Positions 1 through 7,410 of a DNA stretch of 33,810 nt are shown here, piece by piece. The notes under the pieces are model-generated. The model was not told the DNA's origin. It did not search any database and saw only the letters and a list, made by a program, of their open reading frames with translations. The stretch spans positions 1 through 33,810 of the forward strand of contig JBDUCV010000020.1 of the NCBI GenBank assembly GCA_040003255.1, given 5' to 3'. This DNA is from JBDUCV01 sp040003255. GTDB lineage: Bacteria; Actinomycetota; Actinomycetes; Mycobacteriales; Jatrophihabitantaceae. Both the position numbers and the translations under genes were made by a program. Each line of letters opens with the position of its first letter. The first letter of the stretch is position 1.

Positions 1-156
1 ACCCGCGCCCGGCGGGACGGCCGGTTGCGTGTCGGCCTTGGCGGCTGGGTCACCCTCTGGCGGGCGGTGGCCGCGCATGCCTGCGACTGGTGGGATCGGC
101 GGCGCGTTGGGAGCCGGCCTCGTGAGGTCACCCGCGCAGTGTTCTTGGTTCGGTAA
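1..156 (+). CDS. C-terminal end of an unidentified protein (5' truncated by window edge)
   Basis: Frame 1 is open from the first base to a TAA at 154-156 and encodes 51 residues with no start codon needed inside the window. About four fifths of its codons end in G or C, as in the real genes here. The peptide is rich in Arg and Trp and ends in TRAVFLVR. I do not recognise it. It could be the tail of a plasmid- or island-borne protein, given the integrase remnant downstream, or chance in GC-rich DNA. Confidence 0.35.
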   Translation, partial: TRARRDGRLRVGLGGWVTLWRAVAAHACDWWDRRRVGSRPREVTRAVFLVR

Positions 157-159
157 CCC

Positions 160-183
160 GTGGCGGGGTCTGTCGTGGCGGGG
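160..183 (+). promoter_or_regulatory. Direct repeat upstream of the sulfur operon
   Basis: The 9-mer GTGGCGGGG occurs at 160-168 and again at 175-183, so the copies are 15 bp apart start to start. They lie in the 83-base gap before the DoxX-like gene. They may be an operator or chance in GC-rich sequence; no clear -35/-10 pair was found. Confidence 0.2.
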
Positions 184-239
184 CGGGATAGGGTTGTGCC
201 TGCCAGGTGCGAGTTCCGGTGTGCGGTGAGAGGCAGCCC

Positions 240-779
240 ATGGAGAAAACTCAGCTGTCGCCGGCGGCGGACGTGGGTACCGAGACGACGGTATTTGTGC
301 GCCTGTTCACGGCGTTGCGCATCTTCATCGGTTTGGCGTGGTTGTCGAACGGGCTCGCCAAGGTGTTCGAGAAGAACAATTACGACCTCGGGTTCTTCTC
401 GTTCAACTTGGTTGACAAGGGCACGGCCCGAGCCATTCTCACTGAAAACGCGGCCAGGACGGGCATCCGACCGCTCGGTGGGTTTTATGAACACGTGGTC
501 CTGCCGTATTGGGGTCCGTGGAGCGTGTTCTTGACGCTGGCGGAGCTCGCTGTTGGCGTGGGCCTGATTCTGGGTATCGCGAGCCGGCTAGCCGCGGTGG
601 GTGGGCTGCTGCTGATTGGTCCGGTGTGGATCATGCTGTGGCATGCCAATCACTATCTGTGGGAGTACCCGGCCGAGGATCTGTTCCCGCTGGGGTTATT
701 GGCGATCGCTCCGGCCGGGCGGTACTGGGGCTTCGATCGCCAGCTCGCGGCGCGATTCGGTCGCCGGTGGCCGTTCTGA
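240..779 (+). CDS. DoxX-like integral membrane protein
   Basis: A 179-residue membrane protein with a DoxX-like layout: hydrophobic segments at roughly residues 25-43, 94-114, 117-137 and 145-160, separated by a polar loop at 45-90. DoxX-type proteins include the small subunit of archaeal thiosulfate:quinone oxidoreductase and many uncharacterised bacterial proteins. ATG at 240 is chosen because a GAGAGG ribosome binding site lies just upstream; an in-frame GTG/ATG earlier would add only an Arg-rich stub. The gene overlaps the next one and heads a four-gene sulfur-related operon. A role in passing electrons from a sulfur compound to quinone, or in anchoring the system at the membrane, is inference from the neighbours. 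Confidence 0.8.
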   Translation: MEKTQLSPAADVGTETTVFVRLFTALRIFIGLAWLSNGLAKVFEKNNYDLGFFSFNLVDKGTARAILTENAARTGIRPLGGFYEHVVLPYWGPWSVFLTLAELAVGVGLILGIASRLAAVGGLLLIGPVWIMLWHANHYLWEYPAEDLFPLGLLAIAPAGRYWGFDRQLAARFGRRWPF

Positions 780-1102
780 CTCGGCCCGGCCGTGTCGAGG
801 AGCCGGGTGTCGATGATGTGCTGCGGATCGAGGGCGGCGATCTGGCGTGCGGGGAGTTGCTGCTGGTTGTCTACCGGCGGGTGCGGGACCTGCCCGCGGG
901 CACCCTGATCGGCATCGCCACGTCTGATCCGGCGGCGTCGATCGACATTCCGGCCTGGTGTCACCTCACCGGCCACCGCTACCGAGGTCCCTCCGGCGGC
1001 GACTCCCACAGTGGGCGGTTTATCGTCGAGCTTGCCGGGAGTCCCAACCCGGTCGAGCCTGACCGGCCATGGCATCGGCTACCCGGAACGGAGTACACCT
1101 GA
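767..1102 (+). CDS. TusA-like sulfur-carrier protein
   Basis: A 111-residue protein whose residues 19-73 match the TusA/SirA fold: a short strand, a conserved Cys (Cys28 in DLACGELLL), a helix, then the PAGTLIGIATSDPAA strand and the WCHLTGH region. TusA proteins carry persulfide sulfur on this Cys. The usual Cys-Pro is Cys-Gly here, as in the TusA-like domain of the radical SAM protein two genes on. Residues 76-111 are an extra tail. GTG at 767 overlaps the DoxX-like gene by 13 bases; GTG at 818 (94 residues) is an alternative start, since neither has a strong ribosome binding site. The stop overlaps the next start (TGATG). Confidence 0.75.
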   Translation: MAVLTRPGRVEEPGVDDVLRIEGGDLACGELLLVVYRRVRDLPAGTLIGIATSDPAASIDIPAWCHLTGHRYRGPSGGDSHSGRFIVELAGSPNPVEPDRPWHRLPGTEYT

Positions 1103-1461
1103 TGAGCAGCATCCTCGTGTCCCTGGCCAGCAGTCACGACAACCCTGACCGTGCCACCGTGGGGTTCGTCGTCGCCGGCGCCGCGGCCGGCTCAGGGCAG
1201 GTCAGCACGGTTTTCCTGTCTTCCGACGGGGCGTGGCTCGGCAAGAAGGGTGAGGCGGAGAAGATTAACGAGGACGGGTTCGCGCCCCTGGCCGAACTGG
1301 TCTCCGGCTTCGTCGAAGCCGGTGGCAAGATCATCGTCTGCAGCCCGTGCGCCAAGAAGCGTGGCATCACCGAGACCGACCTCGTCGATGGCGCGGTCAT
1401 CGCCGGTGGTGCGGCGGTCGTCGCGCTGATGGCCGACGGCGCCCAGACCATCTCCTACTGA
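1102..1461 (+). CDS. DsrE/DsrF-like sulfur relay protein
   Basis: A 119-residue protein with the DsrE-like alpha/beta fold: an N-terminal strand, a GFVVAGAAAGSG helix start, and a late strand ending in a Cys pair (Cys80 and Cys83, in VCSPCAKKRGI). In DsrE/TusD proteins a Cys at this position accepts sulfur from TusA-type carriers. ATG at 1102 shares its A with the TGA of the TusA-like gene and has a GGAACGGAG ribosome binding site. Together with the two TusA-like domains in the operon it suggests a persulfide relay. Its exact acceptor cannot be read from sequence. Confidence 0.8.
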   Translation: MSSILVSLASSHDNPDRATVGFVVAGAAAGSGQVSTVFLSSDGAWLGKKGEAEKINEDGFAPLAELVSGFVEAGGKIIVCSPCAKKRGITETDLVDGAVIAGGAAVVALMADGAQTISY

Positions 1462-1469
1462 GCGGTCTC

Positions 1470-2561
1470 GTGCATCCGATGTTGCCGGCGGCGGAACTGC
1501 GCGGCGGCACGATGGACTGCGGCAGCGGGCTACTGCTGCTCCTGACGCGCACGATCCGCCAGATCGAGCCGGGCCAGGTGCTGCTCGTACACACCGAGGA
1601 ACCCTCGGTGCCGCCCGACCTGCACGACTGGGCGCGGCTGGCCGGCCACGAGATCGTCACGTCCACCGAGGACGACCCTGCGGGTCCTTGGCAGGTCGCG
1701 ATCCGGCGTGGCGGAACGGCCCCGGACGCCTCGCGAGCCACCACGCACACCACGGTCTTCACCAACGGGCCGGTGGCGCCCGTCGGTGATCGGCTGTGGC
1801 TGTACAGCAACTTCCACTGCAACCTGGCATGCGGGTACTGCTGCGCCAAGTCGTCGCCCCAAGCGCAGGCGCGGCTCATGCCGCTTGAACTTGCGCTGGA
1901 GGTCGCCGACGCGTTCGGCGCGCTCGATGGCCGCGAGCTGCTCGTGACCGGCGGCGAACCGTTCCTGCACCCGCAGATCGAAGACCTGATTGTCCAGCTC
2001 GCGGCGAGGCTGCCGGTCACGGTGCTCACCAACGCGATGGTCTTTGGCCGGGGTGCGCGCCGACACTCACTCGAAGCGATGCCCCGCGACCGGGTCACCC
2101 TGCAGGTCAGCCTCGACTCCGCCGCGCCCGCGCTGCATGAACGACACCGCGGCCACGGCACCCACGCTCAGACCTTGGCCGGCATCAAGCAGGCGCGCGC
2201 GCTCGGATTCACCGTCAAGATCGCGGCGACGTTGAACGACGATGAAACCGACACCGCTGCCGACCTCGTCGCACTACTCGACACCCTGGGCATCGCCGCC
2301 GACCACCGCCTGATCAGACCCGTCGCCAAACAGGGATACGCGCAGCATGGCGAGCAGGTCAGCATCGACACCCTCGAACCCGAACCCACCGTCACCGCCG
2401 ACGGCATCTGGTGGCATCCGGTCGCTGTCACCGACCCAGCCATGCGTGTCGCGGATCAGCCGCTCCCGCTCTCCACCGCGCTCGCCACGATCCGCGACAC
2501 CGTCGCCGTGCAGGACGCGGCCCAACGAGAAGGACGCCGACACGTCTTCCGCTGCGCCTAA
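1470..2561 (+). CDS. Radical SAM enzyme with N-terminal TusA-like domain
   Basis: A 363-residue two-domain protein. Residues 5-80 repeat the TusA-like pattern of the neighbour, with Cys17 in MDCGSGLLLLL and the WARLAGHEIV region. Residues 107-300 are a radical SAM barrel with the CxxxCxxC cluster motif at Cys117, Cys121 and Cys124 (plus Cys125), the TGGEP motif near 160-164 and the VSLDS strand near 213-217. There is no SPASM-type Cys-rich tail; only Cys362 near the C-terminus. GTG at 1470 follows the DsrE stop by 8 bases; ATG at 1479 is an equal alternative. The fusion implies that sulfur carried by the TusA-like part is used in, or controls, the radical reaction. Substrate unknown. The 3' end lies directly against a recombinase remnant. 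Confidence 0.85.
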   Translation: MHPMLPAAELRGGTMDCGSGLLLLLTRTIRQIEPGQVLLVHTEEPSVPPDLHDWARLAGHEIVTSTEDDPAGPWQVAIRRGGTAPDASRATTHTTVFTNGPVAPVGDRLWLYSNFHCNLACGYCCAKSSPQAQARLMPLELALEVADAFGALDGRELLVTGGEPFLHPQIEDLIVQLAARLPVTVLTNAMVFGRGARRHSLEAMPRDRVTLQVSLDSAAPALHERHRGHGTHAQTLAGIKQARALGFTVKIAATLNDDETDTAADLVALLDTLGIAADHRLIRPVAKQGYAQHGEQVSIDTLEPEPTVTADGIWWHPVAVTDPAMRVADQPLPLSTALATIRDTVAVQDAAQREGRRHVFRCA

Positions 2562-2571
2562 GAGGACGGCC

Positions 2572-2859
2572 ATGGCGGCGGCAGGCATCGACGGGAGCGG
2601 GTTTCACACGCTTCGACGCACGGCCGCGACGTTGGCTCTCCAGCAGTCGGCCAGTGTTCGCGATGTGCAGGCGATGCTCGGGCACTCCAGTTCGCTGATG
2701 ACTCTGACGCGCTATGCCCAACCGGACGTCAGCCAGCAGCGTGCCGCTACCGCAAGAGTCGCCGAGGCCATCCTTGCGTTGGCACCCGGACAAGATCCGG
2801 ACAATCGACCGATTGATCGCTCTCATGAGCTGGCACGAAGCCGCCGGAGCGGCGCGTAA
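2572..2859 (+). pseudogene. C-terminal remnant of a tyrosine recombinase (phage-type integrase)
   Basis: A 95-residue fragment with the end of a tyrosine recombinase catalytic domain: the HxLRR box (FHTLRRTAATLAL), the VRDVQAMLGHSS box with its His, and the TRYAQ box with the nucleophilic Tyr. The N-terminal DNA-binding domain and the first catalytic Arg are missing, so it should be inactive. Homology may begin a few codons earlier, at the radical SAM stop codon. The reading frame runs toward the 3' end of tRNA-Lys and stops about 23 bases from it, as integrase genes do at the edge of elements inserted into tRNA genes. Confidence 0.85.
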
Positions 2860-2882
2860 ACCCTGATGTGTAAGGGATGTAG

Positions 2883-2955
2883 TGGGCCCCGCGGGGCTCG
2901 AACCCGCAACCTACGGATTAAAAGTCCGCAGCTCTGCCAATTGAGCTAGAGGCCC
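2883..2955 (-). tRNA. tRNA-Lys(UUU)
   Basis: On the minus strand 73 bases fold into a tRNA: a 7-bp acceptor stem GGGCCTC/GGGGCCC with one G-U pair, a D arm AGCTCAATTGGCAGAGC, an anticodon stem GCGGA/TCCGT around loop CTTTTAA (anticodon TTT), and a T arm GCGGGTTCGAGCCCCGC. The discriminator base is A and no CCA is encoded. Its 3' end faces the integrase remnant, so it is a likely attachment site for an integrated element. Confidence 0.95.
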
Positions 2956-3028
2956 TTGATAGCTGGCTGCTGAACAGGCTAGCGAGCGTCGCCGAAGCAC
3001 TCGTCGGGGCCCTGCTCGTTGCGTGGCG

Positions 3029-3862
3029 CTAGCTAGTTGGCCAGTAGCTCGCGGCCCATGTCACCGAAGCGAGCTTGTTCTGCCCCTGCGAGCTGGGATG
3101 GAAGTAGTCGACCGGGCTGATGTCGCTGGCATAGAAGGTCGTGTTGTAGGTCGCGTACCCATCCCAGCGGCATTGCGTGAACTGCGCACATATCCGGGCG
3201 AGCGTGTCGTTGTCGGCGCCCTCCTGCGCGAGCACCTGCGCCCGCTCAGTATCTGTATTTGACGAGGAGAGCATGCTCTGACAGATCCCGAACGTGCTCC
3301 ATGCCAAGGTCGCCGCGAAGTTGGTGTGCAGGACCTCCCACAGCCGGTAGACGTTCGGGATCGACGAAACAAAAATCCGGGCCCGGGGACGAGCCTGCGT
3401 GAACTGGCTGAGCGCGGCGCGGAACTGCGCTTCGAACGTCGCAGTCGCAGTCATCGTCGAGACAGTCGAGGTACACACGTCGTTTGCGCCCATCAGGACG
3501 GTGACATAGTCCGCGCGCTGTCCGGCGGCCTGGGAAAGCTGGGTAGCGAGCTCACTCATCTTGGCGCCGCTGCGAGCATCATTGTACGCGTTTCCGACGA
3601 TCTTCGGGTCGAACCGGGTCAGCCTGACGTAGTGACTGTCCACGCTCGTCCCGGTCGACCAGGAGTACTCCGGTGCGTCACGCAGAATGCAGCACCAACC
3701 GACGTCGAACGCACGGGTGATTGAGTCGCCGGTCGAGGCGATCACATGCGGCAGCGACGAGGTTGCGCCGGCCGAGGTCGTCGGCAGCAAGCCGACGACC
3801 GCGACCGTCGCCGCGACAAGGAAAAGCCACCTTCGTGTCGGCACGTACGGCACGGCCACCAC
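3029..3862 (-). CDS. Secreted SGNH/GDSL-family hydrolase
   Basis: A 277-residue protein with an N-terminal signal peptide (RR then a hydrophobic run at residues 12-26, small residues near 30-33). The SGNH blocks are present: GDSIT with Ser47, a block II Gly/Asn region at NDARSG, GAND in the middle, and DYFH with Asp252 and His255 near the C-terminus. Several Cys residues suggest disulfides outside the cell. The family are esterases, lipases or acetylhydrolases; substrate unknown. It lies on the same strand as tRNA-Lys. Confidence 0.85.
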   Translation of the reverse strand: MVAVPYVPTRRWLFLVAATVAVVGLLPTTSAGATSSLPHVIASTGDSITRAFDVGWCCILRDAPEYSWSTGTSVDSHYVRLTRFDPKIVGNAYNDARSGAKMSELATQLSQAAGQRADYVTVLMGANDVCTSTVSTMTATATFEAQFRAALSQFTQARPRARIFVSSIPNVYRLWEVLHTNFAATLAWSTFGICQSMLSSSNTDTERAQVLAQEGADNDTLARICAQFTQCRWDGYATYNTTFYASDISPVDYFHPSSQGQNKLASVTWAASYWPTS

Positions 3863-3942
3863 CCCCGCCGCATCCTCCTGGCGCCAGCGTAGTGCTCAGG
3901 CTCAGCTCGTGGAAACCCTCCGGACCGTCGACGACGTAAGGC

Positions 3943-4167
3943 TCAGCCGGTTTTGCCATCCAGCGCGACCAGAACGCCAGCCAGCGCGAAGTACTTGTTG
4001 CTGCCGAAGTCGCGCACCGTCTTGATCCCGAACGCCTGGTCGAGCCGTTTTGCGTCCTCGTCCGTGACGCCCGCGAGCGCCGAGGGTGATGCGTTCAAGA
4101 TCTCGGCGAGACTCTTGTCCTCATAAGCTTTGTCAAGGCCCTTGCTCAGATTGACGGAGACAGCCAT
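3943..4167 (-). CDS. Conserved 74-residue protein, helix-hairpin-helix-like
   Basis: A small soluble protein beginning MAVSVNLSKGL, with a middle segment (ALAGVTDEDAKRLDQAFGI then TVRDFG) that resembles a single helix-hairpin-helix. I recall similar short proteins of unknown function in other actinobacteria. ATG at 4167 has an AGAGGGG ribosome binding site 7 to 8 bases upstream. It is divergent from murB with a 130-base gap holding the promoters. A role in DNA binding or protein contact is possible but unproven. Confidence 0.75.
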   Translation of the reverse strand: MAVSVNLSKGLDKAYEDKSLAEILNASPSALAGVTDEDAKRLDQAFGIKTVRDFGSNKYFALAGVLVALDGKTG

Positions 4168-4297
4168 TGTCGTGGTTCCCCTCTGTTCGGTTCGGGTTGG
4201 TACCGCACCCGCGGCCCCTTGAGGCAAGCATCGATCAGCGGCCGGGCCGAGGCAACTTAAGCGGTGATCTTTCTGGTCCGGCGTACTCTCGCCCAGC

Positions 4298-5314
4298 GTG
4301 TCCCAGCGGCTGGCCGAGCTCACCACCCTGCGTATGGGCGGACCGGCTGGCCGGCTGCTGACCGCGCACACCACCGCCGAGCTGGTGGACGTTGTCCGGG
4401 CCGCAGACGCGGCAGCTGAGCCAATGCTGGTGCTCGGCGGCGGCAGCAACCTGGTTGCGTCGGACCAGGGTTGGCCCGGTGTCGTGGTCATGGTCCGCTC
4501 CGCCGGCCTAACGGTGCAGCCGGAGGGCGAGCAGGTCATCGTGACCGCCGACGCGGGCGTGCCGTGGGAGTCACTCGTGGCGCGCACCGTCGCCGAGGGC
4601 TGGGCCGGGCTGGCGAGCACGTCCGGCATCCCTGGGCTGACTGGCGCGACGCCGGTGCAGAACGTCGGCGCCTACGGCAGCGAGGTCTCCGACGTCATCG
4701 AGCGGCTGACTGTGCTCGATCGGAATACCGGCGAGGTCACGTCGTGGGCCGCCGCTCAGTGCGGCTTCGGCTTTCGCACCAGTGCCTTCAAGCACACCGA
4801 CCGGTATGTGGTGCTCGATGTGACCTTCGCGCTGCGCCGGTCCCGATCGTCGCAAGTGACCTACCTCGAACTTGCGCGGCGGCTGGGCGTGCCACCCGGA
4901 TCGCCGGCGCCGTCGACCGAGGTGCGCGAGGTGGTGCTCGCATTGCGTCGCAGCAAGGGCATGGTGCTCGACGAGATTGATCACGACACGTGGAGCGTCG
5001 GCTCGTTCTTCGTCAACCCGCTCGTCGCAGCCGAGGACGCTCCGCGCGACTGTCCGCAATGGCAGGTCAACGGGCAGGTAAAGCTGTCGGCGGCGTGGCT
5101 GATCGAGAACGCCGGCTTCGGACGTGGCTACGGACTCGACCGCCCACCCGGCACGGTCGCGGTGTCGACCAAGCACACCCTCGCGTTAACCAACCGCGGC
5201 GGCGCAACGACTCGGCAGCTGCTTGAGCTCGCACGCGAGATCCGGGACGGCGTGCACGCCCGGTTCGGCATCCGGCTGCGTCCCGAGGCACACCTCGTCG
5301 GGGTCGCGCTCTAG
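4298..5314 (+). CDS. murB: UDP-N-acetylenolpyruvoylglucosamine reductase (MurB)
   Basis: A 338-residue flavoenzyme that reduces UDP-GlcNAc-enolpyruvate with NADPH to UDP-MurNAc, the second committed step of peptidoglycan precursor synthesis, in the cytoplasm. The FAD-binding domain shows TTLRMGGPAG (9-18) and LGGGSNLVASD (46-56), followed by GIPGLTGATPVQNVGAYG (110-127). The C-terminal domain has SVGSFFVNP with catalytic Ser236 and AAWLIENAGF. The start is GTG at 4298. It is convergent with the SDR gene, with only 6 bases between stops. Confidence 0.96.
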   Translation: MSQRLAELTTLRMGGPAGRLLTAHTTAELVDVVRAADAAAEPMLVLGGGSNLVASDQGWPGVVVMVRSAGLTVQPEGEQVIVTADAGVPWESLVARTVAEGWAGLASTSGIPGLTGATPVQNVGAYGSEVSDVIERLTVLDRNTGEVTSWAAAQCGFGFRTSAFKHTDRYVVLDVTFALRRSRSSQVTYLELARRLGVPPGSPAPSTEVREVVLALRRSKGMVLDEIDHDTWSVGSFFVNPLVAAEDAPRDCPQWQVNGQVKLSAAWLIENAGFGRGYGLDRPPGTVAVSTKHTLALTNRGGATTRQLLELAREIRDGVHARFGIRLRPEAHLVGVAL

Positions 5315-5320
5315 CCCGCC

Positions 5321-6079
5321 CTAATCCGTTGGGGAGGGGGCTCCGCGGCGAGCGACCTTGTGTGGCGCGGCTTGGGCCAGCGGCTTAACGACGAGCAGGT
5401 CGACGTTGACGTGAGCGGGACGGGTCACCGCGAACGCAATGCAGTCGGCGATGTCGTCAGCGGTGAGCGGCTTGTCGACACCGGAGTAAACGCGGGCAGC
5501 CGCGTCGGCGTCGCCGCGCGTGCGCACGAGCGCGAACTCCTCGGTGTGCACCAGGCCGGGAGCGATCTCGGTGACTCGGATCGGCCGGCCATTGAGCTCC
5601 AGCCGTAGCGTTTCAACGAGCGCCGACGCCGCGTGCTTGGCCGCCGTGTAGCCGCCGCCACCCTCGTAGACCAGGTGTCCCGCGATCGAGCCCGTGACCA
5701 CGATATGGCCGCCCGAACCGTGCTCAAGCGCCGGCAGCAGAGCCTGGGTGACCCGCAGCACGCCCAGGACGTTCGTGTCGTACATCGCCTGCCAATCGAC
5801 CGGGTCGGCTGCCTCGATCGGTTCGGTGCCAATGGCGCCGCCCGCGTTGTTTACCAGCACCGCGACGTCGTCGAGCGACGCCGCAAGGGCGCTGACTGAG
5901 CGCGGGTCTGTCACGTCGAGGGTGACGGCCCGAATCCGCGGCGACGTCCCCGCGAGCTCGTCGAGACGGTGACGCCGACGGGCGGCGGCCACCACCTCGA
6001 ATCCCTCGGCAGCGAGTCGGCGGGCGGTCGCCGCCCCGATACCGCTGCTCGCCCCGGTCACCACCGCGATACCTGTCAT
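5321..6079 (-). CDS. Classical short-chain dehydrogenase/reductase
   Basis: A 252-residue NAD(P)-dependent oxidoreductase. The cofactor motif TGASSGIG is at residues 8-15, with RR at 34-36 suggesting NADP preference; NNAG is at 77-80; the catalytic Ser131 and YTAAK (Tyr144, Lys148) are present. Substrate is not predictable. It is divergent from mshA and sits at the position of an SDR gene in the mycobacterial murB-mshA interval, from memory. Confidence 0.9.
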   Translation of the reverse strand: MTGIAVVTGASSGIGAATARRLAAEGFEVVAAARRRHRLDELAGTSPRIRAVTLDVTDPRSVSALAASLDDVAVLVNNAGGAIGTEPIEAADPVDWQAMYDTNVLGVLRVTQALLPALEHGSGGHIVVTGSIAGHLVYEGGGGYTAAKHAASALVETLRLELNGRPIRVTEIAPGLVHTEEFALVRTRGDADAAARVYSGVDKPLTADDIADCIAFAVTRPAHVNVDLLVVKPLAQAAPHKVARRGAPSPTD

Positions 6080-6122
6080 ACGGAGATTCTCGCCGCTCGG
6101 CGATGTCGGGCATGATCGGGGA

Positions 6123-6130
6123 GGAGAAGG
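6123..6130 (+). promoter_or_regulatory. Ribosome binding site that fixes the mshA start
   Basis: GGAGAAGG lies 8 bases before GTG 6139. The two upstream in-frame ATG codons (6103, 6112) lack such a site, and the GTG also matches where family homology begins. Confidence 0.6.
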
Positions 6131-6138
6131 GACCTGCC

Positions 6139-7410
6139 GTGATCCGACGAGTGGCCATGTTGAGCGTGCATACCTCGCCGCTCGACCTGCCCGGCGGGGG
6201 CGATGCCGGCGGCATGAATGTCTACATCGTCGAGACCGCGAAGCGCCTCGCCGAGGCGGGCACGGCAGTCGAGATCTTCACCCGGGCGACCGCCAGCGAT
6301 CAGCCGGCCGCAGTCGAGATGCATCCCGGAGTGACCGTTCGGCACGTAACCGCGGGGCCCTTCGAAGGGTTGGCCAAGGCGGACCTACCTGCGCAGCTGT
6401 GCATGTTCACCGCGGCCGTGCTGCGCGCCGAGGCGTTCCACGAGCCGGGTTGGTATGACGTGATCCACTCCCACTACTGGCTCAGCGGCCAGGTCGGTTG
6501 GCTAGCGCGCGACCGATGGGGTGTGCCACTCGTCCATTCGGCGCACACGTTGGGAAAGGTGAAGAACGCCGCGCTCGCCGACGGTGATCCGCCCGAACCC
6601 TTGTCGCGGATCGTCGGCGAGGAACAGGTCGTGGCTGAGGCCGAGCGGCTGGTGGCGCCCACCCTGGACGAAGCGCGTGAACTGATCGAGCACTACGGCG
6701 CCGATCCGGCCAAGATCGCGATCGTCCCGCCAGGGGTCGATCTGCAGACGTTCTCCCCAGCCACCGAATCGCCGCGCAGCCGGCTGGGGATCGCACCGGA
6801 CGCGCTCGTCCTGCTGTTCGTGGGACGCATCCAGCCACTGAAGGCCCCGGACATCCTGCTGCACGTCGCAGCCAGCATCCGCGCGACGGATCCGCAACTC
6901 GCCAGCAGGTTGCGGGTGATCGTGTTGGGCTCGCCGAGCGGTTCGGGGCTGGCGGCTCCGGACTGGCTGCCGGGGCTGGCTACCGATCTGGGGATCGCCG
7001 ATCTGGTGCAGTTCCGCACCCCCGTCTCGCGCGAAGTGCTCGCCGACTACTACCGAGCCGCGGACCTGACTGTCGTGCCCAGCTACAACGAATCGTTCGG
7101 ACTGGTCGCCCTGGAATCGCAGGCGTGCGGCACGCCTGTCGTGGCTGCGGCCGTCGGCGGCTTGTCGACTGCCGTCATTGACGGGGTCACCGGGCGCCTC
7201 GTCCACGGCCACGACCCGGACGTGTGGGCCGCGGCGATCACCGAATTGGTGCGCACTCCGGATCGGTTGGCCGAATTCGCCGAGAGTAGCCGCGATCATG
7301 CCGAGGGATTCTCCTGGCAGCGCACCACACATGGCTTGCTCGGCGCGTACCGGGATGCGATTGCGACGCTCGCCGACTTGCGACGGCCCGCGCGAGCCGT
7401 CGGTGACTGA
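6139..7410 (+). CDS. mshA: D-inositol-3-phosphate glycosyltransferase (MshA)
   Basis: A 423-residue GT-B glycosyltransferase that joins GlcNAc from UDP-GlcNAc to 1L-myo-inositol 3-phosphate, the first step of mycothiol synthesis. The N-terminal hallmark SVHTSPLDLPGGGDAGGMNVY and the DVIHSHYWLSGQVG segment are present; the C-terminal donor domain has FVGRIQPLKAPDILL and the ESFGLVALESQACGTPVVA loop with its Glu residues. GTG 6139 is preferred over ATG 6103 because of the ribosome binding site. The 3' end overlaps the YbjN gene by 8 bases, so the two are probably cotranslated. It implies that the host makes mycothiol. Confidence 0.95.
   Translation: MIRRVAMLSVHTSPLDLPGGGDAGGMNVYIVETAKRLAEAGTAVEIFTRATASDQPAAVEMHPGVTVRHVTAGPFEGLAKADLPAQLCMFTAAVLRAEAFHEPGWYDVIHSHYWLSGQVGWLARDRWGVPLVHSAHTLGKVKNAALADGDPPEPLSRIVGEEQVVAEAERLVAPTLDEARELIEHYGADPAKIAIVPPGVDLQTFSPATESPRSRLGIAPDALVLLFVGRIQPLKAPDILLHVAASIRATDPQLASRLRVIVLGSPSGSGLAAPDWLPGLATDLGIADLVQFRTPVSREVLADYYRAADLTVVPSYNESFGLVALESQACGTPVVAAAVGGLSTAVIDGVTGRLVHGHDPDVWAAAITELVRTPDRLAEFAESSRDHAEGFSWQRTTHGLLGAYRDAIATLADLRRPARAVGD

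Noticed and set aside
4168..4629. Upstream extension of the 74-residue protein into the murB region
   Set aside because: It would read antisense to murB; the ATG at 4167 has its own ribosome binding site.
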